Assembly (NCBI RefSeq): GCF_001514495.1
Contig: NZ_BCNM01000009.1
Location: 62,001-126,000, forward strand
DNA: 64,000 bases
DNA from: Paenibacillus pabuli NBRC 13638
Lineage (GTDB): Bacteria > Bacillota > Bacilli > Paenibacillales > Paenibacillaceae
Direction of reading: 5' to 3'
The notes beneath the pieces were generated by a model. It did no database searches, was not told the origin of the DNA, and saw only the letters and a list, made by a program, of their open reading frames with translations. Within the stretch, counting starts at the first letter, position 1; the number at the start of each line of letters is the position of its first letter. Shown piece after piece: positions 24,712 to 33,424 of this stretch. The position numbers were made by a program, and so were the translations under genes.

Positions 24712-24969
24712 TTAACATGATGCCCGTTTCTCATATGAACACAGTGTATCATAATCTTTAGTATATTGTCCCGCAAACTGGGTTTTTCCCTGACGTTTCG
24801 TATGAACTACACACGCTTCACAGCATCCAAGCGGCATCTCACTCCGATAAAATCCGGTGCGAAATACGTGATTGCCTCCACAGTCCTCTTCCTTTAGTTC
24901 GACAGAACCTCTAACGACCGACACAATCATCCCACAACTGACACAGTAAAAGCGGTCCATTTCGATCAA
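24712..24969 (-). CDS. Small Cys-rich protein heading the ABC operon
   Basis: I do not recognise this 85-residue protein. It has CVSC near the N-terminus, a single Cys at about residue 30, and CCEAC at about 48-52, a pattern that could bind zinc or another metal. There is no signal peptide or membrane segment. The start is TTG 24969 with AAGGA upstream; an in-frame ATG four codons in is the alternative. It ends 26 bases before the ATPase start. It is transcribed from the promoter at 25058-25086, which carries the GATACA-type operator. Sensor or accessory protein for the exporter is a guess. Confidence 0.65.
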   Translation of the reverse strand: MIEMDRFYCVSCGMIVSVVRGSVELKEEDCGGNHVFRTGFYRSEMPLGCCEACVVHTKRQGKTQFAGQYTKDYDTLCSYEKRASC

Positions 24970-25034
24970 TGTTATTCCTTCCCCTCACAAGGCGCATTGA
25001 AGTCCCTGTTATTTGTCGTTAGACGCTGAAATTT

Positions 25035-25086
25035 GATACATTTTGTATCTATCTCGTAATTTACTTCACACCAGGACCAATGTCAA
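25035..25086 (-). promoter_or_regulatory. Promoter of the ABC operon with GATACA/TGTATC operator
   Basis: Minus strand: TTGACA (25086-25081), 17 bases, TAAATT (25063-25058). The palindrome GATACATTTTGTATC (25035-25049) covers about +2 to +16. The same 15-mer with one change lies at 45149-45163, again just downstream of a TTGACA-17-TAAATT promoter. Confidence 0.8.
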
Positions 25087-25115
25087 GGATTTACGGGCAT
25101 AAAAAGAGATAAAAT

Positions 25116-25164
25116 GCAAAAAAAGCTCTATAAATGCGACGAAAGTCTCGCATTTATAGAGCTT
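25116..25164 (-). terminator. Terminator at the end of the exopolysaccharide locus
   Basis: Perfect 17-bp inverted repeat (AAGCTCTATAAATGCGA, 25123-25139, with 25148-25164), followed on the minus strand by TTTTTTTG. It is the first strong terminator I could find downstream of the long EPS gene series. Confidence 0.88.
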
Positions 25165-25222
25165 CTTTACGTCCAAATGATACAAATCGGTTCATTATAT
25201 GGGTTATTATCATTTTCAATGT

Positions 25223-25735
25223 TTATTCACTGCTTTCATGCGGGGTGTCACCATGCTTCGGATAATACCAAAGCAATGTCCAATCCTCCCCATCCTGCAC
25301 AACGTAACAGGTCTGTACAATTTTAAATTGCCCGAAGGTTCCTGTATATTGCTGTGTAATTCCAATACGATACACCTCCGGGAACGGCTTCACACCATCG
25401 ATCACAGTAACGTCAAACTCCCGCTCCGGCTTTTCCATCTCAAAATCAAAGGTTTCCACTCCAAAGTGCTGCATGAAAATATGTGCTCTGGACTGTAAAT
25501 AGACGCTTTTAGGAAAACGTTCTTTCATTAACGGATGAAAGAGTTCCCATGAACTTCCGAAGTCTCCCTCCTGCTCATAGTTGTAGAACTCTTCGACAAT
25601 AGCAGCAGCTTCGTCTGGTGCTTCCGCACGAAACAGGTATGGGATCGTTCTGCCTATGAGCCACAATAGCAGTACTACAAGTGCTATAAATCCGACTTTT
25701 CTAAGCAGCGCATTCCGGTTCCTTCTTCGCAGCAT
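25223..25735 (-). CDS. Membrane-anchored hypothetical protein
   Basis: I do not recognise the family. The protein has 170 residues: a basic N-terminus (MLRRRNRNALLRK), one membrane segment (VGFIALVVLLLWLIGRTIPYL), then a soluble outside domain of about 130 residues (AAIVEEFYNYEQEGDFGSSWELFHPLMKERFP...). The small alpha+beta pattern and the C-terminal VVQDGEDWTLLWY recall NTF2-like or DUF4878-type extracytoplasmic domains. The start at 25735 follows AAGGAGGG. It lies 85 bases after vanZ with no terminator between, so it probably is the last gene of the EPS transcript. Confidence 0.75.
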   Translation of the reverse strand: MLRRRNRNALLRKVGFIALVVLLLWLIGRTIPYLFRAEAPDEAAAIVEEFYNYEQEGDFGSSWELFHPLMKERFPKSVYLQSRAHIFMQHFGVETFDFEMEKPEREFDVTVIDGVKPFPEVYRIGITQQYTGTFGQFKIVQTCYVVQDGEDWTLLWYYPKHGDTPHESSE

Positions 25736-25820
25736 GTCCAACCCTCCTTGTCCTACTCCCATACTTATGATGGATGGCAGGCAAGTAGAAGCTGGAATCG
25801 GAGCAGCATTTCCTGGGAAA

Positions 25821-26405
25821 TCACTTTCTTTTGACTGGAGAATACCTTGTTGATCTGATCGTCCTGCGAATCGTCCGAATTGCCATTACTACGGCAATTC
25901 CGCCACATCCGCCAAGCAGGTCCACGCCCACATCCCGAATTGAACTGGTCCGATTCGGGCTAAACTGCTGAATATATTCATCAATGGAGGCGATAATCGC
26001 TACTACAGTCAGAGCAGCAGCGATACAAGCCCACATTCGCATTTTCCTGTATCGTAAGCTACCATAAACCAACCCTGCCAGCACTGCATATATGAATAAA
26101 TGGGCACTCTTCCGAAATATAAATTCGGCAAAATCATAAGGTCGTTGTCTTAGCGAATATTCATGTTCGCCATATGTGAAATGAACATCTGGTAATGCGA
26201 ATCCGATGTTCAGTTTTGGAGCCCACTTATGCAGCAATGGTTGAATAGTCTGCTGCTGATACGACTGTGTCGAAAAGGACCAGATCACCAGTACCCAGAT
26301 TACAACCAGAAGTATGGAAAGGATATACACATACGGTCGTTGACTGCGTCTATGTTTATGTCTTCTTTTCCCGATGTCCTCCTCCATAAGCAATCTCTTC
26401 ACCAC
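25821..26405 (-). CDS. VanZ family membrane protein
   Basis: A 194-residue protein with four or five membrane segments. The motif FAEFIFRKSAHLFIYAVLAGLVYGSLR and the later SIDEYIQQFSPNRTSSIRDVGVDLLGG are diagnostic of VanZ-like proteins. Members are linked to teicoplanin resistance and to surface-polysaccharide loci, without known biochemistry. The first codon is a GTG; an ATG six codons in is an alternative. It lies 29 bases after the LCP gene. Confidence 0.88.
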   Translation of the reverse strand: MVKRLLMEEDIGKRRHKHRRSQRPYVYILSILLVVIWVLVIWSFSTQSYQQQTIQPLLHKWAPKLNIGFALPDVHFTYGEHEYSLRQRPYDFAEFIFRKSAHLFIYAVLAGLVYGSLRYRKMRMWACIAAALTVVAIIASIDEYIQQFSPNRTSSIRDVGVDLLGGCGGIAVVMAIRTIRRTIRSTRYSPVKRK

Positions 26406-26434
26406 TTTCTTTCTTGAAACATTTACGGTTTTCT

Positions 26435-27352
26435 TTATTTCTCCAAATGATCTTTCAGTATTTGGTGAATGCGGTCCCTCTCCTGCTGATCCACGATATA
26501 ATAATAAATCCCATTGATTTTTTCGCCTTTACCCTTAATTTCTACTGTGTCGACATTCTCCAGATCACTGCGATAATCAAGAATAAGTTCCTTCATTTCA
26601 TCAAAAGTAACATCGGTTCTGACATGAGTACCTAATTCGTCAAGCATACTTTGGATATTAAGGACGCTGGAAAATTGCATTGTATTCTTAAGCACCTGCT
26701 TCAGAACTTCACGCTGTCGATCATTACGACCCAAATCTCCTTTCGGATCATCATAGCGCATTCTTGAAAAGCCGAGTGCAGCAACACCATCCAGATGAAT
26801 ATTCCCCTGATCATAACGCTGTCCCTCATAATCAAAGGCAAAAGGATTATTTACATCCACGCCTCCGACCAGGTCAATAATTTTGGCAAATCCCTCCATA
26901 TCCACTTTCATATAATAATGAATGGGAACTCCCAGAAAATTCTCGACGGTATTTACCGACATATCCACGCCTCCGAAGGCATAAGCGTGATTGATCTTAT
27001 CTTCTGTATTGTGTCCGACAATTTCCGTTCGTGTGTCCCTTGGAATATTAAACATGAGCACTTGTTTTTTCTCAGGATTCACACTTAGCACAATCATTGT
27101 ATCCGAGCGCCCCCGATCATTTGGACGCTCATCCACGCCAAGTATAAGTGCATTAAAAGGCTCTTTACTGTTGATATCCACCGGAAGCCCACCTCTACTA
27201 TCCGTGACTGAGACGGGCTTCACAGGATTTCGAGGCTCATAAATTTGGTCAGCCGTTGATCTAACGGATTGGTAAAGATATATGGCATAACCAAACACAA
27301 CAATTACAAAAAGTGAAACAATCCATGTTGTAATTTTAATCCACTTTTTCAT
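26435..27352 (-). CDS. LCP (LytR-CpsA-Psr) family phosphotransferase
   Basis: A 305-residue membrane-anchored enzyme: one N-terminal membrane segment (WIVSLFVIVVFGYAIYLY) and the LCP domain with ALILGVDERPNDRGRSDTMIV, MFNIPRDTRTEI and FSRMRYDDPKGDLGRNDRQREVL. The Arg and Asp residues that bind the polyprenyl-pyrophosphate are present. LCP enzymes attach lipid-linked polysaccharide or teichoic acid to peptidoglycan. In this locus it probably fixes the exopolysaccharide to the wall. The start at 27352 follows GAGGAAG. Confidence 0.92.
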   Translation of the reverse strand: MKKWIKITTWIVSLFVIVVFGYAIYLYQSVRSTADQIYEPRNPVKPVSVTDSRGGLPVDINSKEPFNALILGVDERPNDRGRSDTMIVLSVNPEKKQVLMFNIPRDTRTEIVGHNTEDKINHAYAFGGVDMSVNTVENFLGVPIHYYMKVDMEGFAKIIDLVGGVDVNNPFAFDYEGQRYDQGNIHLDGVAALGFSRMRYDDPKGDLGRNDRQREVLKQVLKNTMQFSSVLNIQSMLDELGTHVRTDVTFDEMKELILDYRSDLENVDTVEIKGKGEKINGIYYYIVDQQERDRIHQILKDHLEK

Positions 27353-27393
27353 GGGATCTTCCTCACTTACATTCAAGATGATAACTGGTTTGA

Positions 27394-28725
27394 TTAAATG
27401 ATGGCTGCCGTTTTCCCCTTAAGCTTCTTCAAACCTGGACGGCCAACAGAATAATATTGAAGATTAGATGCCTGAATCTGTTCAGCACTGTACAAATTAC
27501 GACCGTCAATCATGATGGGATCCTTCATGACTTCAGCCAATTCTGCCAAATCAATATGGGCAAATTCCTTCCATTCAGTCAGTACACACAGGGCATCTGC
27601 ACCTTCAGCCGCGTGGAGTGGGTTCTCTTCCCACGAGATAGATGCTGCATCTACCTCTTTACGAAAATTCGCCGTTGCAATGGGGTCATAAGCCTTGATT
27701 ACTGCTCCTGCATCGCTTAAATGCTGAATAATATCGATCGCTGGAGCATCTCGTACGTCATCTGTATCCGGTTTAAAGGCCAGCCCCCAGATTGCAATTG
27801 TCTTTCCTGTCAGAGATCCGAGTGCCTCCTCCAGCTTGTGAATAACATGGAAGCGTTGATCCTGATTCACTTGAACAACGGATTTTAACAATCTGAAATC
27901 ATAATCGACCATCCCCGCAATCTGAATTAATGCCTGTGTGTCTTTGGGGAAACAAGATCCGCCGTAACCAATACCCGCTTTCAAAAATGAAGAACCGATA
28001 CGCTTATCGTAACCCATACCTTCGGCTACCCGGGTAACATCCGCTCCTACTTTTTCACATATATTCGAGATTTCGTTAATGAATGATATTTTGGTTGCCA
28101 AAAATGCATTGGATGCATATTTAATCATTTCGGCTGATCGAATGTCCGTAATGACCAAGTTTTCCGTTAAAGGACGATGAAGTTTCTTTAGGGTTTTAAT
28201 GGCCCGATCACTGTTCGTTCCAATGACAATACGGTCGGGATTTAATGTATCTTTGACTGCTGATCCTTCCCGAAGAAACTCCGGCACAGAAGCCACATCA
28301 AAAGGCTGGGAAGTGATACTTCTGATGAGCTCTCTTACACGATCATTGGTACCTACAGGTACAGTGCTCTTGGTTACTACAATTTTATAGCTCTCAATGT
28401 GACTTCCAATCTCAACAGCGACTTGCTCTACATAGCTCAGGTTGGCCTCGCCGCTCGGAAGGGAAGGTGTGCCTACAGCAATAAAGATAATATCGGACTG
28501 ATTTATGGCCTCAGCGATATTGGAAGTGAACGACAGTTTTCCCGCTTGCATGTTGGAAACCATCAACTCTTTAAGTCCAGGCTCATAGATGGGAACGTGA
28601 CCCTCATTCAGCATTTCAACTTTGGCTTGATTGTTGTCCACACAGATGACCTGATTGCCGATTTCCGAAAAGCATACTCCCGATACAAGACCAACGTACC
28701 CTGTTCCAATTACCGCAATATTCAT
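27394..28725 (-). CDS. ugd: UDP-glucose 6-dehydrogenase
   Basis: A 443-residue NAD-dependent sugar-nucleotide dehydrogenase (UDP-glucose/GDP-mannose family). It has the N-terminal Rossmann motif IGTGYVGLVSG, the catalytic Cys in GYGGSCFPKDT and the C-terminal IWGLAFKPDTDDVRDAP. It makes UDP-glucuronate, the substrate of the decarboxylase-like enzyme at 39387. Because ManC is next to it, GDP-mannose dehydrogenase activity is an alternative; the overall sequence reads more like TuaD/Ugd. The start at 28725 overlaps the manC stop as ATGA and follows GGGGGA. Confidence 0.88.
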   Translation of the reverse strand: MNIAVIGTGYVGLVSGVCFSEIGNQVICVDNNQAKVEMLNEGHVPIYEPGLKELMVSNMQAGKLSFTSNIAEAINQSDIIFIAVGTPSLPSGEANLSYVEQVAVEIGSHIESYKIVVTKSTVPVGTNDRVRELIRSITSQPFDVASVPEFLREGSAVKDTLNPDRIVIGTNSDRAIKTLKKLHRPLTENLVITDIRSAEMIKYASNAFLATKISFINEISNICEKVGADVTRVAEGMGYDKRIGSSFLKAGIGYGGSCFPKDTQALIQIAGMVDYDFRLLKSVVQVNQDQRFHVIHKLEEALGSLTGKTIAIWGLAFKPDTDDVRDAPAIDIIQHLSDAGAVIKAYDPIATANFRKEVDAASISWEENPLHAAEGADALCVLTEWKEFAHIDLAELAEVMKDPIMIDGRNLYSAEQIQASNLQYYSVGRPGLKKLKGKTAAII

Positions 28726-30110
28726 CTTGTTTTCCCCCAATTCATGCAATTTTGGATTATATCTGTCCATTCCATCTCTATACGCACGATATCCTCTTCC
28801 ACCAGTTCACTGCCCATCTGAACTTCAATGATTTCAAGTTCGGTTACGGCTCTCACACTGTGTTTGCTGCCTGCCAGAATGGAAATGATGTCCCCCTGAT
28901 TAAGCAATCTCAGTTCACCATCCAGAATCAGTTCGCCTTGTCCTGAAACGACTGTCCATACTTCATTTCGTTTGAGATGGTATTGATAAGAGAAATTCTT
29001 GTCTGCCCCAACAATAATGCGCTTGGTTAATACCTCTTCTCCTTTGGCATTACGTGTATAATCAAGCACCTTGTAACAGCCCCAGCGACGTTCTTCATAC
29101 ATGGGGCGTTGATTGTTATCCTTAAGAATCTCTTTAATCTGTGGACTTGCCTCTTTCTCACTGACCAGTATTCCATCCGGACTTGTAGCCACGATCAGAT
29201 TGGATACACCCAGCACACAGACCGGGATGTTCAATTCGTTGATCAGATGTGTGTTCACCGAACTGTTTGTCATCACACCTTTGCCCACAATATTGGTACT
29301 CATCTCATCTGTCAGTGTGTTCCATGTACCCAGGTCTTTCCAATATCCCTCATAAGGGGTAACCACAATGTGCCTTGCTTTCTCTACAACCTGGTAATCA
29401 AAGCTGATTTTCTGTAATCTTCCGTATTGTTTGAGCATCTCTTCATACTGAATGGGAAGCTCAAGGGAAATCAGCAGATTAATCAGATAGTTCAGCTTGA
29501 ATGCAAAAACCCCGCAATTCCAAAGGGCAGATTGTTCAATCATCTCTGCCGCTTCAGCTTCACAGGGTTTCTCTTGAAAACGTGACACTTTGGCGTGTTG
29601 GTGGTGTTCTTCAGTTTTATGTTGATCAGGAATAATATAACCATATTTCTCTGAAGGATAAGTCGGTTTAACCCCGATTAATGCGAGCTCTGCACCAGAC
29701 TCATCCAATACGCCTTCAAGTTCCGTCACTTTATAGAAAAAGGATTCCTCCACATAGGGATCAACAGGAAGTACAGCAACCGTTTCGCTCAGACTGACAC
29801 CCTGTACCGAGTACAGATAAACAGCTGCCAAAGCGATCGCAGGAAAGGTATCTCTGCGCTCCGGCTCAACGACAAGATCAACCTCATTACCCAGTTGACT
29901 CCGTAAAATCTCCACCTGCGGCTTGCTCGTTGCAATCGTTGCCTGTTCACTTAGCCCCGTATGCTGCAGTTGCCTCCATACCCGCTGCACCATGGATTCC
30001 GTCTGCCCCTCCGGGCCCTCCAGTACTTTCAGGAATTGCTTCGATCTCGTATCGTTGGATAAAGGCCATAACCGCTTGCCTGATCCACCGGAGAGAAGTA
30101 CGATTCTCAT
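28722..30110 (-). CDS. manC: Mannose-1-phosphate guanylyltransferase (ManC type)
   Basis: A 462-residue enzyme with an N-terminal nucleotidyltransferase domain (LLSGGSGKRLWPLS, then EKPCEAEA) that makes GDP-mannose. Its C-terminal cupin domain (about residues 340-455, with QYHLKRNEVW and VSGQGEL) is the type II phosphomannose-isomerase module. It is therefore likely bifunctional, feeding GDP-mannose from fructose-6-phosphate. The start is placed at ATG 30110, eight bases after GGAG; three codons of open frame lie upstream. It overlaps ugd by four bases. Confidence 0.92.
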   Translation of the reverse strand: MRIVLLSGGSGKRLWPLSNDTRSKQFLKVLEGPEGQTESMVQRVWRQLQHTGLSEQATIATSKPQVEILRSQLGNEVDLVVEPERRDTFPAIALAAVYLYSVQGVSLSETVAVLPVDPYVEESFFYKVTELEGVLDESGAELALIGVKPTYPSEKYGYIIPDQHKTEEHHQHAKVSRFQEKPCEAEAAEMIEQSALWNCGVFAFKLNYLINLLISLELPIQYEEMLKQYGRLQKISFDYQVVEKARHIVVTPYEGYWKDLGTWNTLTDEMSTNIVGKGVMTNSSVNTHLINELNIPVCVLGVSNLIVATSPDGILVSEKEASPQIKEILKDNNQRPMYEERRWGCYKVLDYTRNAKGEEVLTKRIIVGADKNFSYQYHLKRNEVWTVVSGQGELILDGELRLLNQGDIISILAGSKHSVRAVTELEIIEVQMGSELVEEDIVRIEMEWTDIIQNCMNWGKTR

Positions 30111-30157
30111 AGTCATCACTCCACTCTCTATATTTTACACACATTGAGCCCGAATTT

Positions 30158-31150
30158 TTATACTGTTGCGGTTGTTTCCATATACTTAGGCGCAGGTGGA
30201 GAGCTAGCTTTTGAGGAAGAATCCATGTTTGCCGTGTTAACTTCGTGAGTCCATATCCGATAATATCCCGAGTTCTTTCCATAAGAGTTATCGATCAACA
30301 CATTAGGTTTTGCCATAAGGCAAGACAGAATGTGCCCGTGTAATCTGGAAGAATGAATCATGCGATAATCAGCGAAACAGCGGATTGCCTTATTAACCAG
30401 ATAATCACTATATTTCATCCATAAAAATTGTGAAATGGTTCTTGACGCTGGCTTTTTTAACCCCCTACTGATGTAGTAGATCAGTTTCTTTTCATATCTG
30501 TTAAATAGAGAAGGCCAATCCAGATGATCACCTTGTACTACCAGTTGTGTTTGTTCTAAATTTTTTTCGATATCGGTCCTAAAAAAGTTGAGTCTCTCTT
30601 TGCTTGGGTTATCTTTAACTTCGATTGGCCAAAGCTGATGCGCCATATCTGGAAGAAGAGCAACATGACAATTTATAAAATACGTAGAGGCCAACTGATA
30701 AGATGACTCATCTCGTACATATAAATGGAGATTTGTATGTTTATTAAAAATGGCCGCTGTTTTAAGAATATTGGTTTCCTCTTTATAGAAGATCGTCTGA
30801 GGCAAAATGACTATTTTGTGTCGGGTAAAATTCTGAACAAGTGTTTCTCTCACCTTCTGGTGAGCATCATACAAATCCCCGAAATTTCCTCCCCCACTAA
30901 GAACGATAATGTGATCCTCTGGGATATGAATGTTTTCATGAAAATCATGCACACTATATCTGGCAGAAACCTTAATATTATTGCTCTTAAAAAAGGCTTC
31001 TGCTCCCTTCATAATTAATATATCCCCCCCATTGCTATACACAGGGTAATCAATATAATAAATTTTGGAATGGGGAGGTATGACCTCCAGTATCGATTCA
31101 AGCCGTTTTTTCAACTCATCCATGGGATGAATCTTTTGCACGTTTGACAT
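30158..31150 (-). CDS. Polysaccharide pyruvyl transferase family protein
   Basis: A 330-residue protein with SNGGDILIMKGAEAFF near the N-terminus, VLSGGGNFGDLYDAHQ in the middle and IHSSRLHGHILSCLM in the C-terminal part, all typical of the PssM/YveS/CsaB-type pyruvyltransferase fold. It is expected to add a 4,6-pyruvate ketal from phosphoenolpyruvate to a sugar of the repeat unit, giving negative charge. The start at 31150 has GGAGCCGGAAAAG upstream and lies inside the last 35 bases of the flippase gene. Confidence 0.88.
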   Translation of the reverse strand: MSNVQKIHPMDELKKRLESILEVIPPHSKIYYIDYPVYSNGGDILIMKGAEAFFKSNNIKVSARYSVHDFHENIHIPEDHIIVLSGGGNFGDLYDAHQKVRETLVQNFTRHKIVILPQTIFYKEETNILKTAAIFNKHTNLHLYVRDESSYQLASTYFINCHVALLPDMAHQLWPIEVKDNPSKERLNFFRTDIEKNLEQTQLVVQGDHLDWPSLFNRYEKKLIYYISRGLKKPASRTISQFLWMKYSDYLVNKAIRCFADYRMIHSSRLHGHILSCLMAKPNVLIDNSYGKNSGYYRIWTHEVNTANMDSSSKASSPPAPKYMETTATV

Positions 31151-32501
31151 CTTTTCCGGCTCCTTTGAGTAAATTTTTCTCTCTCAATCTTTCCTTTAAG
31201 AACGTAATATCTTCCTTGTTGTACAGCATCTTATGCATGGGCATTTTGAAAATAATGGATACCGATGCCAGAGACATCAACATACGTACAAAGGAACCTA
31301 GCAATAATGCTAACCCTATTCCGTATAGACCCAGGAGCGGAGTGAGCACAAAAAATAAAGTAATGGTCACAGCCAATGCCACAATCTGCCGAAGTACGAT
31401 TACACCCGGTCTTCCTAGCGCATTAAAAGCAGATGCCAAGATCCATGACCCTCCGCCAACAATGCATTCCAGAGATAACAAATAAAATACACCGCTGGCT
31501 TCCAGAAATTCCGGTCCGAATAATAATCCAATAAAAAAACGACCAATCAGCATACTAGGTATGATGATGATCGTCATAAGAACCATACTGATTCGGAAGG
31601 CTCTGCCTACAAGGGTCAGCACTTTCTGCTGCTCCATGCCTGCGACTTTCGGAAAGATAACATTCGTTATTGCGGTTTGAACTACATTAAACATTCGGGA
31701 GAGGGCAAAGACAACCGAATACAACCCAAAATCTTTGGGGGTAAGCAAAGCCAAAATAATAATTTTATCAAACTGGTTATACAACGTTCCAAGCAGCTCC
31801 ACACCGTATACTCGAATCCCATAACTGAACAGGTGAATACAGGTTCTGAATTGACCAGCCAGTTTGCTTAAAGAACTGAATATTTGCTGACGCATGGCAT
31901 ACATGTAACATACTAATACCAGTATATTGGCTGCAAAACTGACTATGATCGCTCGTTCTACTGTCAATATGTTTGTTACCCACAACAGTACAAGCCCTAC
32001 AAGATTTAACAAGGGGGCCAATAGCCGCGATAAATTATAAATATGAAATTTATCTGTCCCTTGGGCGGCAGCTGCAAGCACACCCATAAACAGCATGACA
32101 GGAACCATGGTTACCGTATACCAGCGCGCAATGGAAATAACTGATTCCGAATATCCGGAAAGCCAGGAAGAAATGCCAAACCAACTGACCATTCCAGCTA
32201 TGACGCTGATGGGAATTTGAACCGCAAAACTCATGCTGATGTAGGTTGGTAATTGATTGCTATTCTTTTTGACATTGTAAATTAATGAGGTTGGCAGGCC
32301 AAGTGCAGCTAGACCAGATATAAAGGCGGGCCAGAACAGTACAGCCGCAAGTTCCCCTTTACCCGTTGCCCCAAACATGCGGGCGGTGATAATAGACGTG
32401 AGAGTCGTTACAGCCATAATGAGAATATTGGCAAAACTGGTCATGAGAATGGTCTGTACCATACTGCGCTGTCTTGGATTTTTGGCAATGGCCATGCTCA
32501 T
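31116..32501 (-). CDS. wzx: Polysaccharide flippase (Wzx-like, PST/MATE superfamily)
   Basis: A 461-residue integral membrane protein with twelve to fourteen hydrophobic segments. It opens MVQTILMTSFANILIMAVTTLTSIITARMFGATGKGELAAVL, the typical first helix pair of lipid-linked oligosaccharide flippases. Its role would be to move the undecaprenyl-linked repeat unit to the outer face for Wzy polymerisation. The first ATG overlaps the stop of the upstream glycosyltransferase (TGATG). The C-terminus overlaps the pyruvyl transferase gene by 35 bases. Confidence 0.9.
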   Translation of the reverse strand: MSMAIAKNPRQRSMVQTILMTSFANILIMAVTTLTSIITARMFGATGKGELAAVLFWPAFISGLAALGLPTSLIYNVKKNSNQLPTYISMSFAVQIPISVIAGMVSWFGISSWLSGYSESVISIARWYTVTMVPVMLFMGVLAAAAQGTDKFHIYNLSRLLAPLLNLVGLVLLWVTNILTVERAIIVSFAANILVLVCYMYAMRQQIFSSLSKLAGQFRTCIHLFSYGIRVYGVELLGTLYNQFDKIIILALLTPKDFGLYSVVFALSRMFNVVQTAITNVIFPKVAGMEQQKVLTLVGRAFRISMVLMTIIIIPSMLIGRFFIGLLFGPEFLEASGVFYLLSLECIVGGGSWILASAFNALGRPGVIVLRQIVALAVTITLFFVLTPLLGLYGIGLALLLGSFVRMLMSLASVSIIFKMPMHKMLYNKEDITFLKERLREKNLLKGAGKDVKRAKDSSHG

Positions 32502-33397
32502 CAGGTGTTCAATCCTCTGCCGTTCCGGAAAGATCCGACAATCGTTCCGTTACGATAAGATATCTTGGCCATTTCACTCATTACCTTTTGCACATTATTG
32601 AATGAGATTAATATTAATAAAGCCGCTTGTACAATCCTTACCGTATGCTTGAATATTCCCCATCCACTCTTCTTATAACGTGTTGCATCACTAATGCCTT
32701 GCCAATAAACTCTTCGTAGCAACCAACGTTTAGTCAGCCTACTTTTTGCTATTTTGTGCTCTACAATAGCGTATGGACTGTAAAAAACTTTATATTCTAA
32801 GCGAACCCGACCGATTAGTTCACTTTCTTCACTCGACATTAAATTACTACCGACACGTCCTAAATCTTCTCTAAACGGTTTAATCTGCTGAAAAATACTC
32901 ATTCTGAATGCTACGTTAGCTCCAAAAGGAATAGATGGCGCCTGCATTTCAACAACCTCGTCAGAAAAATCCATTAACGTGTACAAACTAACGATATCCT
33001 GTGGGATCCAATCAGGTTTCCCACCCTCCCAAATGGGATTTATTTTTCCACCGACACATCCAATCCGGGGATCCATATCAAATATTTTAACGACTTCTTT
33101 AATCCAGTTAGGACATGCTAAAGCGTCGTCATCCAGGAATAAAATAAATTCCCCTTTTGCTTCCTTGATTGCTCTATTTCTAGCATAAGATAACCCTAGT
33201 TGCGGCTCGAAAATATAGCGAACATGCTCTGGCAAGTTGAGTGAGTCGAATAATTCTTTGGTGTTATCTGTTGAATGATTATCAATGACCAGAATTTCGT
33301 AATCTGTACCACCCGTATCCCCATTCAAAACACTTTCAACAGCCTGCATCGTGTCTACTGCTCTGTTGTGTGTACAAATGGATACTGAAGCCTTCAT
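32501..33397 (-). CDS. Glycosyltransferase family 2
   Basis: A 298-residue GT-A enzyme: VSICTHNRAVDTMQAVESVL at the N-terminus, ILVIDNHSTDNT, and the metal-binding ILFLDDDALACPNW. GGKINPIWEGGKPDW in the acceptor part and a C-terminal hydrophobic stretch (VQAALLILISF) suggest membrane association. It adds one sugar of the repeat unit; donor and acceptor are unknown. The ribosome site is GGGGTGAG. Confidence 0.92.
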   Translation of the reverse strand: MKASVSICTHNRAVDTMQAVESVLNGDTGGTDYEILVIDNHSTDNTKELFDSLNLPEHVRYIFEPQLGLSYARNRAIKEAKGEFILFLDDDALACPNWIKEVVKIFDMDPRIGCVGGKINPIWEGGKPDWIPQDIVSLYTLMDFSDEVVEMQAPSIPFGANVAFRMSIFQQIKPFREDLGRVGSNLMSSEESELIGRVRLEYKVFYSPYAIVEHKIAKSRLTKRWLLRRVYWQGISDATRYKKSGWGIFKHTVRIVQAALLILISFNNVQKVMSEMAKISYRNGTIVGSFRNGRGLNT

Positions 33398-33424
33398 GAT
33401 CTCACCCCAATTACATTTTTTAAT

